In this document: positions 24,711 to 31,680 of the stretch, piece by piece
How positions within the stretch are numbered: position 1 is the first letter of the stretch
Layout of the letters: the number at the start of each line of letters is the position of its first letter
NCBI GenBank assembly: GCA_964429355.1
Contig: CAYSCH010000060.1
Location: forward strand, 1-32,640
Reading direction: 5' to 3'
Origin: JAAYAY01 sp964429355
GTDB lineage: Bacteria; Planctomycetota; Planctomycetia; Pirellulales; Thermoguttaceae
DNA: 32,640 nucleotides
Notes under the pieces: generated by a model
The model's database searches: none
Seen by the model: only the letters and a program-made list of their open reading frames with translations
What the model was told of the DNA's origin: nothing
Translations under genes and position numbers: made by a program

Positions 24711-25298
24711 TCAGACCGTTGGCTGATCGACCCTTGCGTGCCGCATGCGGGTGCGTGCTCGGCTGAGGACCGGGCCGATCGAGTTCTCGGCAACGCCGGT
24801 TGCTCCGCTGATTTCCTGGTACGTCTTGCCTTCCAGATGGAACATGCGGACGATCTCGGCGTCGCGTGCGGGCAGTTCCTGCAACAGTCGCTCGATTTCT
24901 TCGCGGTCATCGATCCGCTGGAGCGAGTCGACCTCATCCGGCGTCTGCTCGACCTCTGGCGAATCGGAGAGGCGTTGCGACATTGGACGTTTGAGGACTT
25001 CGTGGACAACGACCCGGCGTGCTACAACGGTGAGGTAGGTCGCGAGACTGCTGTGGCCGCGGAAATGTCGCAAGACGGAAAAATCGTCGCGAATGAGAGT
25101 AAGGAAGACTTCCGCGCAGCGGTCGTCGCGGTCGTCCCCNNNNNNNNNNCCTCCAAGGTGGATATTGCGGACGCTGACAGTGTGGTCCACAACATGTGCG
25201 ATCAGCCCGAGAAAACGGTCAACAAAATCTTCCCAGGCGCGTGGTTTACGCTGCAAACAGCGTTCCAACAAATTTCGATCGATTTCGGACAGTGCCAC
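24711..25298 (-). CDS. ECF-like sigma-70 family factor, interrupted by an assembly gap
   Basis: The 195-codon frame includes ten Ns. Region 2 spans LLERCLQRKPRAWEDFVDRF to FSVLRHFRGHSSLATYLTVV. Region 4 has an intact helix-turn-helix (LEGKTYQEISGATGVAENSI). The product should direct RNA polymerase to a specific regulon. No anti-sigma factor is adjacent. The start is GTG 25298. Joining the contigs with a short G-run overlap would give IHLGGDDRDDRCAEV, which fits the spacing usual in such planctomycete sigma factors, so little or nothing may be missing. A strong minus-strand promoter lies about 100 bp upstream. Confidence 0.88.
   Translation of the reverse strand: MALSEIDRNLLERCLQRKPRAWEDFVDRFLGLIAHVVDHTVSVRNIHLGXXXXGDDRDDRCAEVFLTLIRDDFSVLRHFRGHSSLATYLTVVARRVVVHEVLKRPMSQRLSDSPEVEQTPDEVDSLQRIDDREEIERLLQELPARDAEIVRMFHLEGKTYQEISGATGVAENSIGPVLSRARTRMRHARVDQPTV
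25140..25149. other. Assembly gap (10 Ns)
   Basis: Ten consecutive Ns lie inside sigma region 2. The flanks carry Gs on the minus strand (GGAGG before, GGGGAC after), so the contigs may overlap. Unlike the first gap, no foreign sequence is evident on either side. Confidence 0.99.
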
Positions 25299-25399
25299 CG
25301 GTCGAATCCCCGCATTCTTCGAAAATCGCCCTTAGCGTCACCACCCCAAGGCTTCGGCAACACGCTATTCGGAAGATGGCCAACGGACTGACACAATCT

Positions 25400-25428
25400 A
25401 TTGTAAGTGGGCAGTGAATCCATGACAA
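25400..25428 (-). promoter_or_regulatory. Strong promoter for the sigma-factor gene
   Basis: Minus strand TTGTCA (25428-25423), a 17-bp spacer and TACAAT (25405-25400) precede the GTG start by about 100 bp. Confidence 0.6.
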
Positions 25429-25470
25429 GGGAAAGATCCCCTCTCTCGGAGGATCGAAGATAGAAGCGAG

Positions 25471-25499
25471 GGTTGACACCCGGACGATTCGGCCATAAG
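25471..25499 (+). promoter_or_regulatory. Near-consensus promoter upstream of the ferredoxin gene
   Basis: TTGACA (25471-25476), a 17-bp spacer and TAAGAT (25494-25499) give a predicted start near 25506. That would be a leader of about 260 nt before the ferredoxin gene. A second, weaker TTCCGC-18-TAAGAT lies at 25687-25716. Confidence 0.6.
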
Positions 25500-25765
25500 A
25501 TTCCGACGTTTGTGAATAGGCAAGTACCAATTCAAGTTGTTGATCTGAAAGGGTTTGAAGCAAGGGTCCAGGCGTCATTGGCCGGGAAGCCGGTGATGCC
25601 AGCAGGTTCCAGATGCCCATCTGATAAATTGCGTTACCTTGGGCGTTTGAGCGAGGTAACCAGTTTGGCTGATCTCAAGGCGTCGGTTCCGCAAGTTAGC
25701 CTGTGCGGCGTAAGATGACATGACCCGACTGCCAAACCCGCCTGTAGAAAGGGAGAGAAGGCCCG

Positions 25766-26044
25766 ATGACGCACGTTGTCTGCAAACCATGCTATGACTG
25801 CAAGTACACGGATTGTGTGGTTGTCTGTCCGGTCGAATGCTTCTATGAAGGGGAGCGGATGCTCTACATTCACCCGGACGAGTGCATTGACTGCGAAGCC
25901 TGTGTTCCGGAGTGCCCGGTCGAAGCGATCTTCCTCGACGAGAACGTGCCCGACGAGTGGCACGAATACATCGCGCTGAATGCGGAGATGGCTCCACAGT
26001 GCCAGGTGATCACAGAGAAGAAGGAACCCCTTGCGGAGGACTGA
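25766..26044 (+). CDS. fdxA: 7Fe-type ferredoxin
   Basis: This 92-residue electron carrier has a first cluster region CKPCYDCKYTDCVVVCPVEC and a second CIDCEACVPECPVEAIF. The spacing resembles FdxA-type ferredoxins with one 3Fe-4S and one 4Fe-4S cluster. The acidic tail (DEWHEYIALNAEMAPQC) is typical. The start is certain, with GGGAGAGAAGG upstream. It is cytoplasmic, transferring electrons in redox metabolism; the partner is unknown. Its expression may use a long leader from the promoter at 25471, or the nearer weak promoter at 25687-25716. Confidence 0.93.
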   Translation: MTHVVCKPCYDCKYTDCVVVCPVECFYEGERMLYIHPDECIDCEACVPECPVEAIFLDENVPDEWHEYIALNAEMAPQCQVITEKKEPLAED

Positions 26045-26248
26045 GTCAACACGACTCACGACGGGCACCGGTGCCGATCCCGCCGAATTTCAGACCGATG
26101 AGGCCGCTCGTGAATAGCCTTGCGGGACTCCCGGAATAAGGGGGCAGGTACCCTGATTGAGTGTGCGGCGAAGCGACACAGTACTTGGGGAGCCAGTCCC
26201 CATTTCCGGCATCCACCAGGTGCTCGTGTTCTCTGGAAGGGCCCTCGC

Positions 26249-26288
26249 AAGAGGAGTTGCGTTAATTTGGCGAACGCAACCCCCTCTT
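26249..26288 (+). other. Strong imperfect hairpin
   Basis: GTTGCGTT (26256-26263) pairs perfectly with AACGCAAC (26273-26280). The helix is extended by AAGAGG/CCTCTT across a small internal loop, 14 bp in all. No good U-tract follows. It could be a processed terminator of fdxA or an RNA structural element. Confidence 0.4.
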
Positions 26289-26533
26289 TGAAACAACTCC
26301 GGGAGTCTATCAGTTTCCGGGCATTTCTGCTGGGTGACCGGTTCTGCCGAGTATACGAACCTCGCGTCGCACAGTGTCAGGTTTGGGGGAGCCGGTGGTG
26401 GGCCTCGGCAATCGGCGGATTCCCCAGGGGGCGAGAAAGCCGCAAGGATTGCCCAGTTTCGGCATTTGTGACCGAATGCGGCCGATTGTTTTCCATTTCG
26501 TGGGCCGAACTGAAAAATTCGACGAAGGACGTC

Positions 26534-26563
26534 TTGCATCGTAAGAAAGAATCTCAGTAGTAT
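26534..26563 (+). promoter_or_regulatory. Promoter-like pair before the zinc-finger gene
   Basis: TTGCAT (26534-26539), an 18-bp spacer and TAGTAT (26558-26563) lie about 70 bp before ATG 26632. Confidence 0.4.
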
Positions 26564-26631
26564 GGAGATGTTCGATGTGTCCTCATGCGTTCGCATCCTG
26601 ACGTTCGTGGCCATGATTGGGGAGCCGGTTA

Positions 26632-26937
26632 ATGATTCGTTATACATGCGATCTCTGCAAACGGGATCTCGATCCCCAGGGCGATCTACGCTATCGAGTC
26701 CGTATTGAGATAGCGGCCGTATTCGATCCGATCGACGATAGCATTGACGACGATCGTGATCATCTCCAGGAGATTCACGATATCCTTGAGCGAATGGAAG
26801 ACGTGGAGGACGAGGAAATCGCTGACGAAGTCTGCCAGTTCATGACTTTTGATCTGTGCGCCGAGTGCCGCAAGCAGTTTGTGAAGCGGCCTCTTGGGCG
26901 TGAGAGTACCGTCATGTTCGATTTCAGTAAGAACTGA
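26632..26937 (+). CDS. Small zinc-finger acidic protein of unknown function
   Basis: This 101-residue protein has an N-terminal CDLC (residues 6-9) and a C-terminal CAEC that could form one zinc-ribbon site. The middle is strongly acidic (FDPIDDSIDDDRDHLQEIHD, MEDVEDEEIADE). It resembles planctomycete conserved hypotheticals. ATG 26632 is preferred over TTG 26617 because GGGGAG lies about 10 bp upstream. The thermonuclease gene follows after 21 bp, so the two are probably co-transcribed. A protein- or nucleic-acid-binding adaptor role is possible but not shown. Confidence 0.75.
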   Translation: MIRYTCDLCKRDLDPQGDLRYRVRIEIAAVFDPIDDSIDDDRDHLQEIHDILERMEDVEDEEIADEVCQFMTFDLCAECRKQFVKRPLGRESTVMFDFSKN

Positions 26938-26958
26938 TTACTCGAACAGTTCAACGGC

Positions 26959-27501
26959 ATGGCAAGAAGAATCTCGCGGTCGTTGCGATATCGGATGGGG
27001 CGGCCGTTGATAGTTGTCGGGCTCATTCTTCTTGTGGTTCTTTTGCGATTTCTTGGGGCGGATCTGTCGCGGTTGCCCACACCGGAGGCGCTTCCCGAAG
27101 GAACCTATCGCGTCGAGCGGGTTGTCGATGGCGATACCCTAATTGTCGAAGGCGGGGCTCGCGTTCGGTTGATTGGCGCCGATACTCCTGAAACGGTCAA
27201 GCCGGATCATCCCGTGGAGCCCTACGGGCCGGAGGCGAGGGGCTACACCGAGCAGTTTATCGGCGATGCCCGAGGAACGGTTCGCCTTCAGTTGGACCGC
27301 CAGCGGAAGGACCGTTTCGATCGATTCCTGGCGTACGTCTTCGCGGGGGACCGCATGCTCAATGAAGAACTGGTCCGAGAGGGGCTCGCCAGGGCCCGCA
27401 CCGAGTTCGACTACTCCCCCTCCATGAAACGCAGATTCCGTCGGGCGGAAGAGGAAGCCCGTTCGGCCGGAAGGGGCATCTGGAGTTCCCCCTCGCCTTG
27501 A
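26959..27501 (+). CDS. Membrane-anchored thermonuclease (SNase-like)
   Basis: The 180-residue product has a basic N-terminus, one membrane segment at ~16-33 and an SNase-fold domain at ~50-178. The family core is clear: RVVDGDTLIV, VRLIGADTPET with catalytic Arg and Glu, RFDRFLAYVF with the second Arg region, and LVREGLARAR. It probably degrades extracytoplasmic DNA or RNA in a Ca-dependent manner. It is short, as usual for bacterial stand-alone SNase domains. It follows the zinc-finger gene by 21 bp without a clear Shine-Dalgarno sequence, which suggests translational coupling. Confidence 0.88.
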   Translation: MARRISRSLRYRMGRPLIVVGLILLVVLLRFLGADLSRLPTPEALPEGTYRVERVVDGDTLIVEGGARVRLIGADTPETVKPDHPVEPYGPEARGYTEQFIGDARGTVRLQLDRQRKDRFDRFLAYVFAGDRMLNEELVREGLARARTEFDYSPSMKRRFRRAEEEARSAGRGIWSSPSP

Positions 27502-27735
27502 GATGCCGATATGGTTAGGCACTCAGGTTTTGCCTGCGATTGACCAGGATACTGGGTTGGAGGGCGTCCCCTGGCTACCGCAATTCCAGGGATTGGAGGA
27601 ACACTCGAGCCGTCCGTTCCGCACAGGACATCGTAATCGGCTTTCCCAGTGATTCCGGCAGACCCATTGTGCCGATGAACAGAACGTTTCCTCTCGCCGG
27701 GTGGAGAATCCGGCTCCGCGGGCGAACCTTTTGGC

Positions 27736-27764
27736 TTGACCGCGCCACTCATGGGACGTAAACT
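27736..27764 (+). promoter_or_regulatory. Promoter of the leu leader and leuA
   Basis: TTGACC (27736-27741), a 17-bp spacer and TAAACT (27759-27764) give a predicted start near 27771, 23 nt before the leader peptide ATG. The 234 bp between the thermonuclease stop and this promoter show nothing else. Confidence 0.7.
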
Positions 27765-27793
27765 GGCATTGCGACCTTTTGAAAGCTTCGTTT

Positions 27794-27856
27794 ATGAAAC
27801 CGTCCGTGAACCTCCTCGGCTTACTTCTTTTACCCCGATATGGGGGACGGCCTTAG
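27794..27856 (+). CDS. leuL: Leucine-rich leader peptide of a leuA attenuator
   Basis: This 20-codon ORF (ATG 27794, TAG 27854-27856) contains NLLGLLLLPR, with six Leu codons in seven (27812-27817 and 27821-27832). They include two TTA and two CTT codons, which look rare in this GC-rich genome. The core GLLLL also occurs in the enterobacterial leu leader. Leu codons sit between the two arms of a 1:2 helix (27800-27805 with 27845-27850). The stop overlaps the segment that forms the antiterminator. A ribosome stalled for charged tRNA-Leu would free that segment; one reaching the stop would mask it. The Shine-Dalgarno sequence is weak (GAAAG). The peptide itself probably has no function beyond sensing. 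Confidence 0.85.
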   Translation: MKPSVNLLGLLLLPRYGGRP

Positions 27857-27922
27857 GGTTTGCGCACGAGTCAGTACGACATACCAGGACCCCAAGGCCA
27901 ATCGCCTTGGGGTCCTTTTTTT
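27849..27922 (+). terminator. Leucine attenuator: antiterminator and terminator
   Basis: The terminator is a perfect 13-bp stem (27886-27898 with 27904-27916), 5-nt loop and seven Ts (27916-27922). Its 5' arm can instead pair with 27849-27858 (GGCCTTAGGG against CCCCAAGGCC, 9 of 10), which forms a mutually exclusive antiterminator. An upstream 1:2 helix (27800-27805 with 27845-27850) competes with that. The leuA gene begins 270 bp downstream. This is the three-state arrangement known for amino-acid biosynthetic attenuators. Confidence 0.85.
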
Positions 27923-28191
27923 ATCCGGCTGGCATTGCCGGATGGACAAGGGCAATGGACGAGACATCCACGAACACAACTGGCTGCCGGGGAACGGTTG
28001 CCCGTCGCGAGGATCCGACGAGGGCTTGGTTGGTGTTGCCTTAGCCGACCAGTGGTCGGCCTTTCGCGGTACCCTTGGGGCGCTGACAAAACCACCGATC
28101 GTGATCGTATGTCCGTGGGAGACTCCCATGTTTTGTTAGCGATTCTCAGCGACACATCAACGGACTTGGACGAAACAGGATACTCTTGAAC

Positions 28192-29745
28192 ATGGCAGAC
28201 AGTAACTCGCGGAATATCGTCATCTTTGACACGACGCTGCGCGACGGCGAGCAATCGCCGGGTGCGAGCATGAACCTGTCGGAAAAAATGAAAGTGGCCC
28301 AAGCCCTGGTGGACCTGGGAGTGGATGTGATCGAAGCCGGATTTCCGATTGCGTCGCCGGGCGACTTCGAGGCCGTCTCGGAGATCGCCAAAGTGGTTCG
28401 CGGCCCGGCGGTCTGCGGCCTGGCCCGTTGCCGGACGGTCGACATCGACCGTGCCTGGGAGGCGGTCAAGCACGCCGAGAATCCCCGGATCCACGTGTTT
28501 CTGGCAACCAGCGCGATCCATCGCGAGCACAAGCTCAAGATGGCCAAGAGCGAGATCATCGAGCATGCCGTTGCCGGTGTGAAACGAGCGGCCGGGTACT
28601 GTCCCAATATCGAATTCTCCCCCGAAGACGCGGCCCGGACCGAAGAGGATTTTCTGTGCGAGGTTGTCGAGGCGGCCATTCGCGCGGGGGCCACGACGGT
28701 AAACATCCCGGACACGGTCGGCTATGCGACGCCGGCCCACATGGGAGCGGTGATTCGCACGCTCTGCAATCGCGTTCCCAACATCGACAAGGCGGTCATC
28801 AGCGTCCACTGCCACAACGACCTGGGCATGGCGGTGGCCAACAGCCTGGCCGCCGTGGAGGCCGGTGCCGGCCAGATCGAGTGCACGATCAACGGCATCG
28901 GCGAACGGGCAGGCAACTGCTCGCTGGAAGAGGTGGTGATGGCCCTGCGCACGCGCAACGATTACTATAAGGCCGACACCCGGGTCGCCAGCCAGCGGCT
29001 GGTTCCCACCAGCCGGCTCGTCTCGCACATCACGGGCATGCACGTACAGCGCAACAAGGCGATCGTCGGCCGCAACGCCTTTGCCCACGAAGCAGGCATC
29101 CATCAGGATGGAATGCTCAAGGAGCGAACCACCTATGAGATCATGCGTCCGGAAGACGTGGGCTTCACCACCAGCGACCTGGTGCTCGGCAAGCACAGCG
29201 GCCGGGCGGCGCTGGCGGCGAGGGCCAAGGAGCTCGGTTTCAGCCTGACGGGCGAACAGCTCAACACGGTTTTCGATGCTTTCAAGAGACTGGCCGACAA
29301 GAAGAAGGAGATCTACGACGGCGACCTGGCGGCGTTGGTCGAGGAGCAGATCCATGGCGTGGCCGACGTATGGACGCTGGAATCCTACCAGGTAACCTCC
29401 GGGAGCAACCGGGTCCCCCATGTCATGCTGAGGATTCGCAAGGGGGAGGAGGTCAAGAGCGCGGAAATGGATTGCGGCGACGGCCCGGTCGACGCGATCT
29501 TTCTGGCGATTGAGGAGCTGACGGGGATCGCGGTGGTCTGCAACGACTACCGTGTCCACAGCGTGACGGTTGGGAAAGACGCCCAGGGCGAGGTAACGGT
29601 GCAGCTCGAATACGCGGGCAACCTCTACCGTGGGCGTGGCGTGTCGACGGACAGTGTTGAGGCCGCCGCCAAGGCGTTTCTCAACGCGATGAATCGAATC
29701 GTGTCGCATGGAAGCGACGAGACGGCTGCCGGCTTGAGCGTGTAG
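28192..29745 (+). CDS. leuA: 2-Isopropylmalate synthase
   Basis: The 517-residue enzyme condenses acetyl-CoA with 2-ketoisovalerate in the first committed step of leucine synthesis. The catalytic TIM barrel shows FDTTLRDGEQSPGASM, the metal-binding HCHNDLGMAVANSL and GIGERAGN. The C-terminal LeuA dimer (leucine-binding) domain occupies ~375-510, so feedback inhibition is expected. ATG 28192 is preferred over TTG 28186, with AGGA about 11 bp upstream. It lies 270 bp beyond the attenuator terminator. A small frame (28109-28189, with VLLAIL) ends 2 bp before the ATG and could couple translation. The tRNA-Leu(UAA) gene lies 132 bp downstream. Confidence 0.97.
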   Translation: MADSNSRNIVIFDTTLRDGEQSPGASMNLSEKMKVAQALVDLGVDVIEAGFPIASPGDFEAVSEIAKVVRGPAVCGLARCRTVDIDRAWEAVKHAENPRIHVFLATSAIHREHKLKMAKSEIIEHAVAGVKRAAGYCPNIEFSPEDAARTEEDFLCEVVEAAIRAGATTVNIPDTVGYATPAHMGAVIRTLCNRVPNIDKAVISVHCHNDLGMAVANSLAAVEAGAGQIECTINGIGERAGNCSLEEVVMALRTRNDYYKADTRVASQRLVPTSRLVSHITGMHVQRNKAIVGRNAFAHEAGIHQDGMLKERTTYEIMRPEDVGFTTSDLVLGKHSGRAALAARAKELGFSLTGEQLNTVFDAFKRLADKKKEIYDGDLAALVEEQIHGVADVWTLESYQVTSGSNRVPHVMLRIRKGEEVKSAEMDCGDGPVDAIFLAIEELTGIAVVCNDYRVHSVTVGKDAQGEVTVQLEYAGNLYRGRGVSTDSVEAAAKAFLNAMNRIVSHGSDETAAGLSV

Positions 29746-29842
29746 TCGTGGCCATCGCGTTCCGTGGTGATGAGCGTTCGAGGCAGCGACGGGTTCCCGT
29801 TGGAAGTCACGCGAGGCTGTTCGCTTTTGAGAGTAGTCCGGC

Positions 29843-29871
29843 GGCGCGCACCGCGAAGAGCGGCGCGTGCC
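29843..29871 (+). terminator. GC-rich hairpin between leuA and tRNA-Leu
   Basis: A 12-bp near-perfect stem (one wobble, one mismatch; 29843-29854 with 29860-29871) with a 5-nt loop lies 7 bp before the tRNA. It has no U-tract, so it may be a weak leuA terminator or a tRNA-processing element. Confidence 0.35.
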
Positions 29872-29877
29872 ACGACA

Positions 29878-29963
29878 GGCTGAGTGGCGGAATTGGCAGA
29901 CGCACGGGACTTAAAATCCCGTGGCCCGTTAGGGCCGTGCGGGTTCGAACCCCGCCTCAGCTA
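29878..29963 (+). tRNA. tRNA-Leu (anticodon UAA)
   Basis: This 86-nt type II tRNA has acceptor GGCTGAG pairing with CTCAGCT and an anticodon loop CTTAAAA with UAA at 29912-29914. A variable arm (GGCCCGTTAGGGCC) and T-arm GTTCGAA are present. Discriminator A is 29963 and CCA is not encoded. It reads UUA and UUG codons; UUA occurs twice in the leu leader. A tyrosine integrase gene ends 23 bp downstream, so this gene is the probable integration target. Confidence 0.95.
29945..29963 (+). other. Putative attachment site in the tRNA 3' end
   Basis: Tyrosine integrases next to tRNA genes usually recombine in the T-arm/acceptor 3' part. The integrase lies immediately beyond and the element runs to the right. 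The matching attR copy would be outside the window, so the core is inferred, not observed. Confidence 0.35.
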
Positions 29964-29986
29964 GTTGATACGTAAGGAGTTGCGAC

Positions 29987-31177
29987 TTACCCGACAACCC
30001 GGAAACGCTCATTGTTGCTGTCCTTGTTGCTGTTTTGTTGCTCTTTGTCGTCCAGGTCGGGAACGTAGGCGTTGTACTCGGCCAGTTGCCGCTTGGCCCA
30101 CTTCCGATAGTGCTCTGTGGTCGCTGGGCACGCGTGGCCCATCTGGTTCTGCAGGTCTGGGTTCTGGTAGTTGTACCTCGCATGGGCGTACCTGAAGCCG
30201 TGGAAGCCGTAGTGGTGGCACGAGGAAGAGCAGGTGTGCTTCTCATCCCCTGCATCGGGACAAGGCAAGTTGATGCCGGCCGCGGTCTGGATCCGTCCGA
30301 ATTCGTCGTAAAGGCTCTTCTTGGGATGGTTCCATGGGAGTAGGCGGGGATCGTATCCGCGGATCTTCAGCAAATAAGGCAGGGCTCCGCGAATCTCCGG
30401 CCTCGCGTCCTTTCGCTGTTTCAGGTCCGCGGCTCGGCTGAGAACTCGCCCGGTCTCGAAGTCCAGATCCTCCCATCGCATTCTCAGAATGGCGTCTATG
30501 CGGGCCCCAGTCACCCAACAACTCATCAGCAGAGCTCGCCACCAGTCGCCAGGCGTCACACCCTCGGGCAAGGATTCATGTAGCTCCCGGACCGGCCTCA
30601 GGGCCGCGTCGACGGCGCCCATGATGGCGAGGAAGTCCTCTTGCGTAACATGGGCCTTCTCTCGGTCATCCGTCGCGATTCGAGGGATTGACGGCACCTC
30701 ACGAAGATAGCCCCACCGTTTTGCCACGCCCAGGGCTGCGTGGAGGTGCCTCAGGTCCTTCTTGACGGTGTTCGGGCTGATGGGCCCCTTCTTGCCCTTG
30801 TCTTTCAGACGCAATCGCCTGAACGTATCCAGGGCCTTTGCGTCGATCAGGTGGATCCAGGTAGGCTTCAGCTTCTCGGTGAAACGATCGAGGGTCCGCT
30901 GAACAATGTCGGCCGTCGCCGGCCGCTTGCCGCTCGATCTCACCTCTTCCTCGAGGTACTCGGCCACGAAGTCCGACCAACGCTTTCGCGTGTTGATCCC
31001 CTTCGCGTGGTCGAGCAGCTCGGCTTCCTTGATGGTCGCGAAGTCGTTGGCGTCCTTCTTACCGCCGATCGTTTTGGTTGTCCGCCGGCCGTTGACTCGC
31101 CACTGGACCGACCAGGGGCACTCATCGGGGCCCAGACGCTTCAGCTCATGAGCCGCTTGGAAGACACGCACTTTCAT
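29987..31177 (-). CDS. Tyrosine site-specific integrase of a mobile element
   Basis: This 396-residue recombinase has an N-terminal SAM-like core-binding domain (~55-165, WSDFVAEYLEEEVRSSGKRP) and a catalytic domain. Catalytic residues visible: Arg in TGARIDAILRMRWEDLD, HxxR in YGFHGFRYAHARY, His in QNQMGHACPATTEHY and the final Tyr there. An extra segment CPDAGDEKHTCSSSCHH has four Cys/His pairs and may bind zinc. The gene points at the tRNA-Leu gene. ATG 31177 (GGAG 10 bp upstream) is preferred over TTG 31186. The start follows the stop of the metallopeptidase-like gene by 5 bp, so the two form an operon. Confidence 0.92.
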   Translation of the reverse strand: MKVRVFQAAHELKRLGPDECPWSVQWRVNGRRTTKTIGGKKDANDFATIKEAELLDHAKGINTRKRWSDFVAEYLEEEVRSSGKRPATADIVQRTLDRFTEKLKPTWIHLIDAKALDTFRRLRLKDKGKKGPISPNTVKKDLRHLHAALGVAKRWGYLREVPSIPRIATDDREKAHVTQEDFLAIMGAVDAALRPVRELHESLPEGVTPGDWWRALLMSCWVTGARIDAILRMRWEDLDFETGRVLSRAADLKQRKDARPEIRGALPYLLKIRGYDPRLLPWNHPKKSLYDEFGRIQTAAGINLPCPDAGDEKHTCSSSCHHYGFHGFRYAHARYNYQNPDLQNQMGHACPATTEHYRKWAKRQLAEYNAYVPDLDDKEQQNSNKDSNNERFRVVG

Positions 31178-31182
31178 TGGAA

Positions 31183-31665
31183 TCAAACTCCTTCCCCTCT
31201 TCGCTGGCGGTATTCGTCTAGAACGATTCTCCAGTCCTTTTCTTCATCGATCGCATCGCAGATAATCTCGGACTCAAAAGCTTCCAGCATGGTGTATCGC
31301 ATTAGGGCTTCCGCCACTGCTTCAATCTCGTCCCGATGTGCAGCAACCATCCTGGCGGCGTGATCCCGCAATTCTGCCTCTGTCCTTCCTGGGAACTGCT
31401 CGATCAGCTCTGCAGCGTCCATTTCATCCGAATCTGATCCATCGCGGCTTGCTGTAGGGTTGCATAGGCACTCGGCCGCGTAGCCGGCGTAGTCGGTGAG
31501 AATGTTTTCCTCAGCGAATGCCCCATCACTCCATGTGGCCTCGGTCTGACAGATTCCAAGGGTATTGCCATCGGGTTCGATCGTCACACGATTTGTTGGC
31601 AGACCGAGTCGATACGCGATAACGACGTGACCAGCCTCATGAAACGCAATCTGTCGTCTATCCAT
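31183..31665 (-). CDS. Stand-alone HEAGH metallopeptidase-like protein (M41-related)
   Basis: The 160-residue product starts with MDRRQIAFHEAGHVVIAYRL, a zinc HExxH motif at residues 9-13 in the context seen in FtsH/M41 peptidases. Residues ~52-66 (ENILTDYAGYAAECL) match the M41 helix around the AG..AE motif. The AAA ATPase part of FtsH is absent, so it may cleave or bind partners without unfolding. It is shorter than most M41 domains (~200 residues). It is the first gene of the integrase operon, with AAAGG 8 bp upstream of the ATG. Such orphans occur on phages and integrative elements; their target is unknown. Confidence 0.8.
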   Translation of the reverse strand: MDRRQIAFHEAGHVVIAYRLGLPTNRVTIEPDGNTLGICQTEATWSDGAFAEENILTDYAGYAAECLCNPTASRDGSDSDEMDAAELIEQFPGRTEAELRDHAARMVAAHRDEIEAVAEALMRYTMLEAFESEIICDAIDEEKDWRIVLDEYRQRRGEGV

Positions 31666-31680
31666 AAATCACGCCTTTCT

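Larger units (their letters stand above)
25299..25765. other. Divergent promoter region
   Basis: These 467 bp contain opposed promoters at 25400-25428 (minus) and 25471-25499 (plus). The leader part holds a GTTACC/GGTAAC dyad (25633-25638 with 25655-25660). Short frames in both directions show no protein character. Confidence 0.5.
26045..26631. other. Intergenic region with two hairpins
   Basis: No convincing gene lies in these 587 bp; a 146-codon frame (26120-26560) lacks protein character. The region holds a TGGGGA/TCCCCA hairpin at 26186-26202, followed by TTT and near a GGGGGCAGGTACC stretch, which resembles REP-like intergenic repeats. A larger interrupted hairpin (26249-26288) and a promoter-like pair before the next gene are also present. 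Confidence 0.45.

Noticed and set aside
26120..26560. 146-codon plus-strand ORF after the ferredoxin gene
   Set aside because: Arg, Ser and Trp-rich composition, no motif, no ribosome-binding site, and it contains hairpins better read as intergenic elements.
27871..29709. 612-codon minus-strand open frame opposite leuA
   Set aside because: Antisense shadow of leuA; it also runs over the attenuator terminator.
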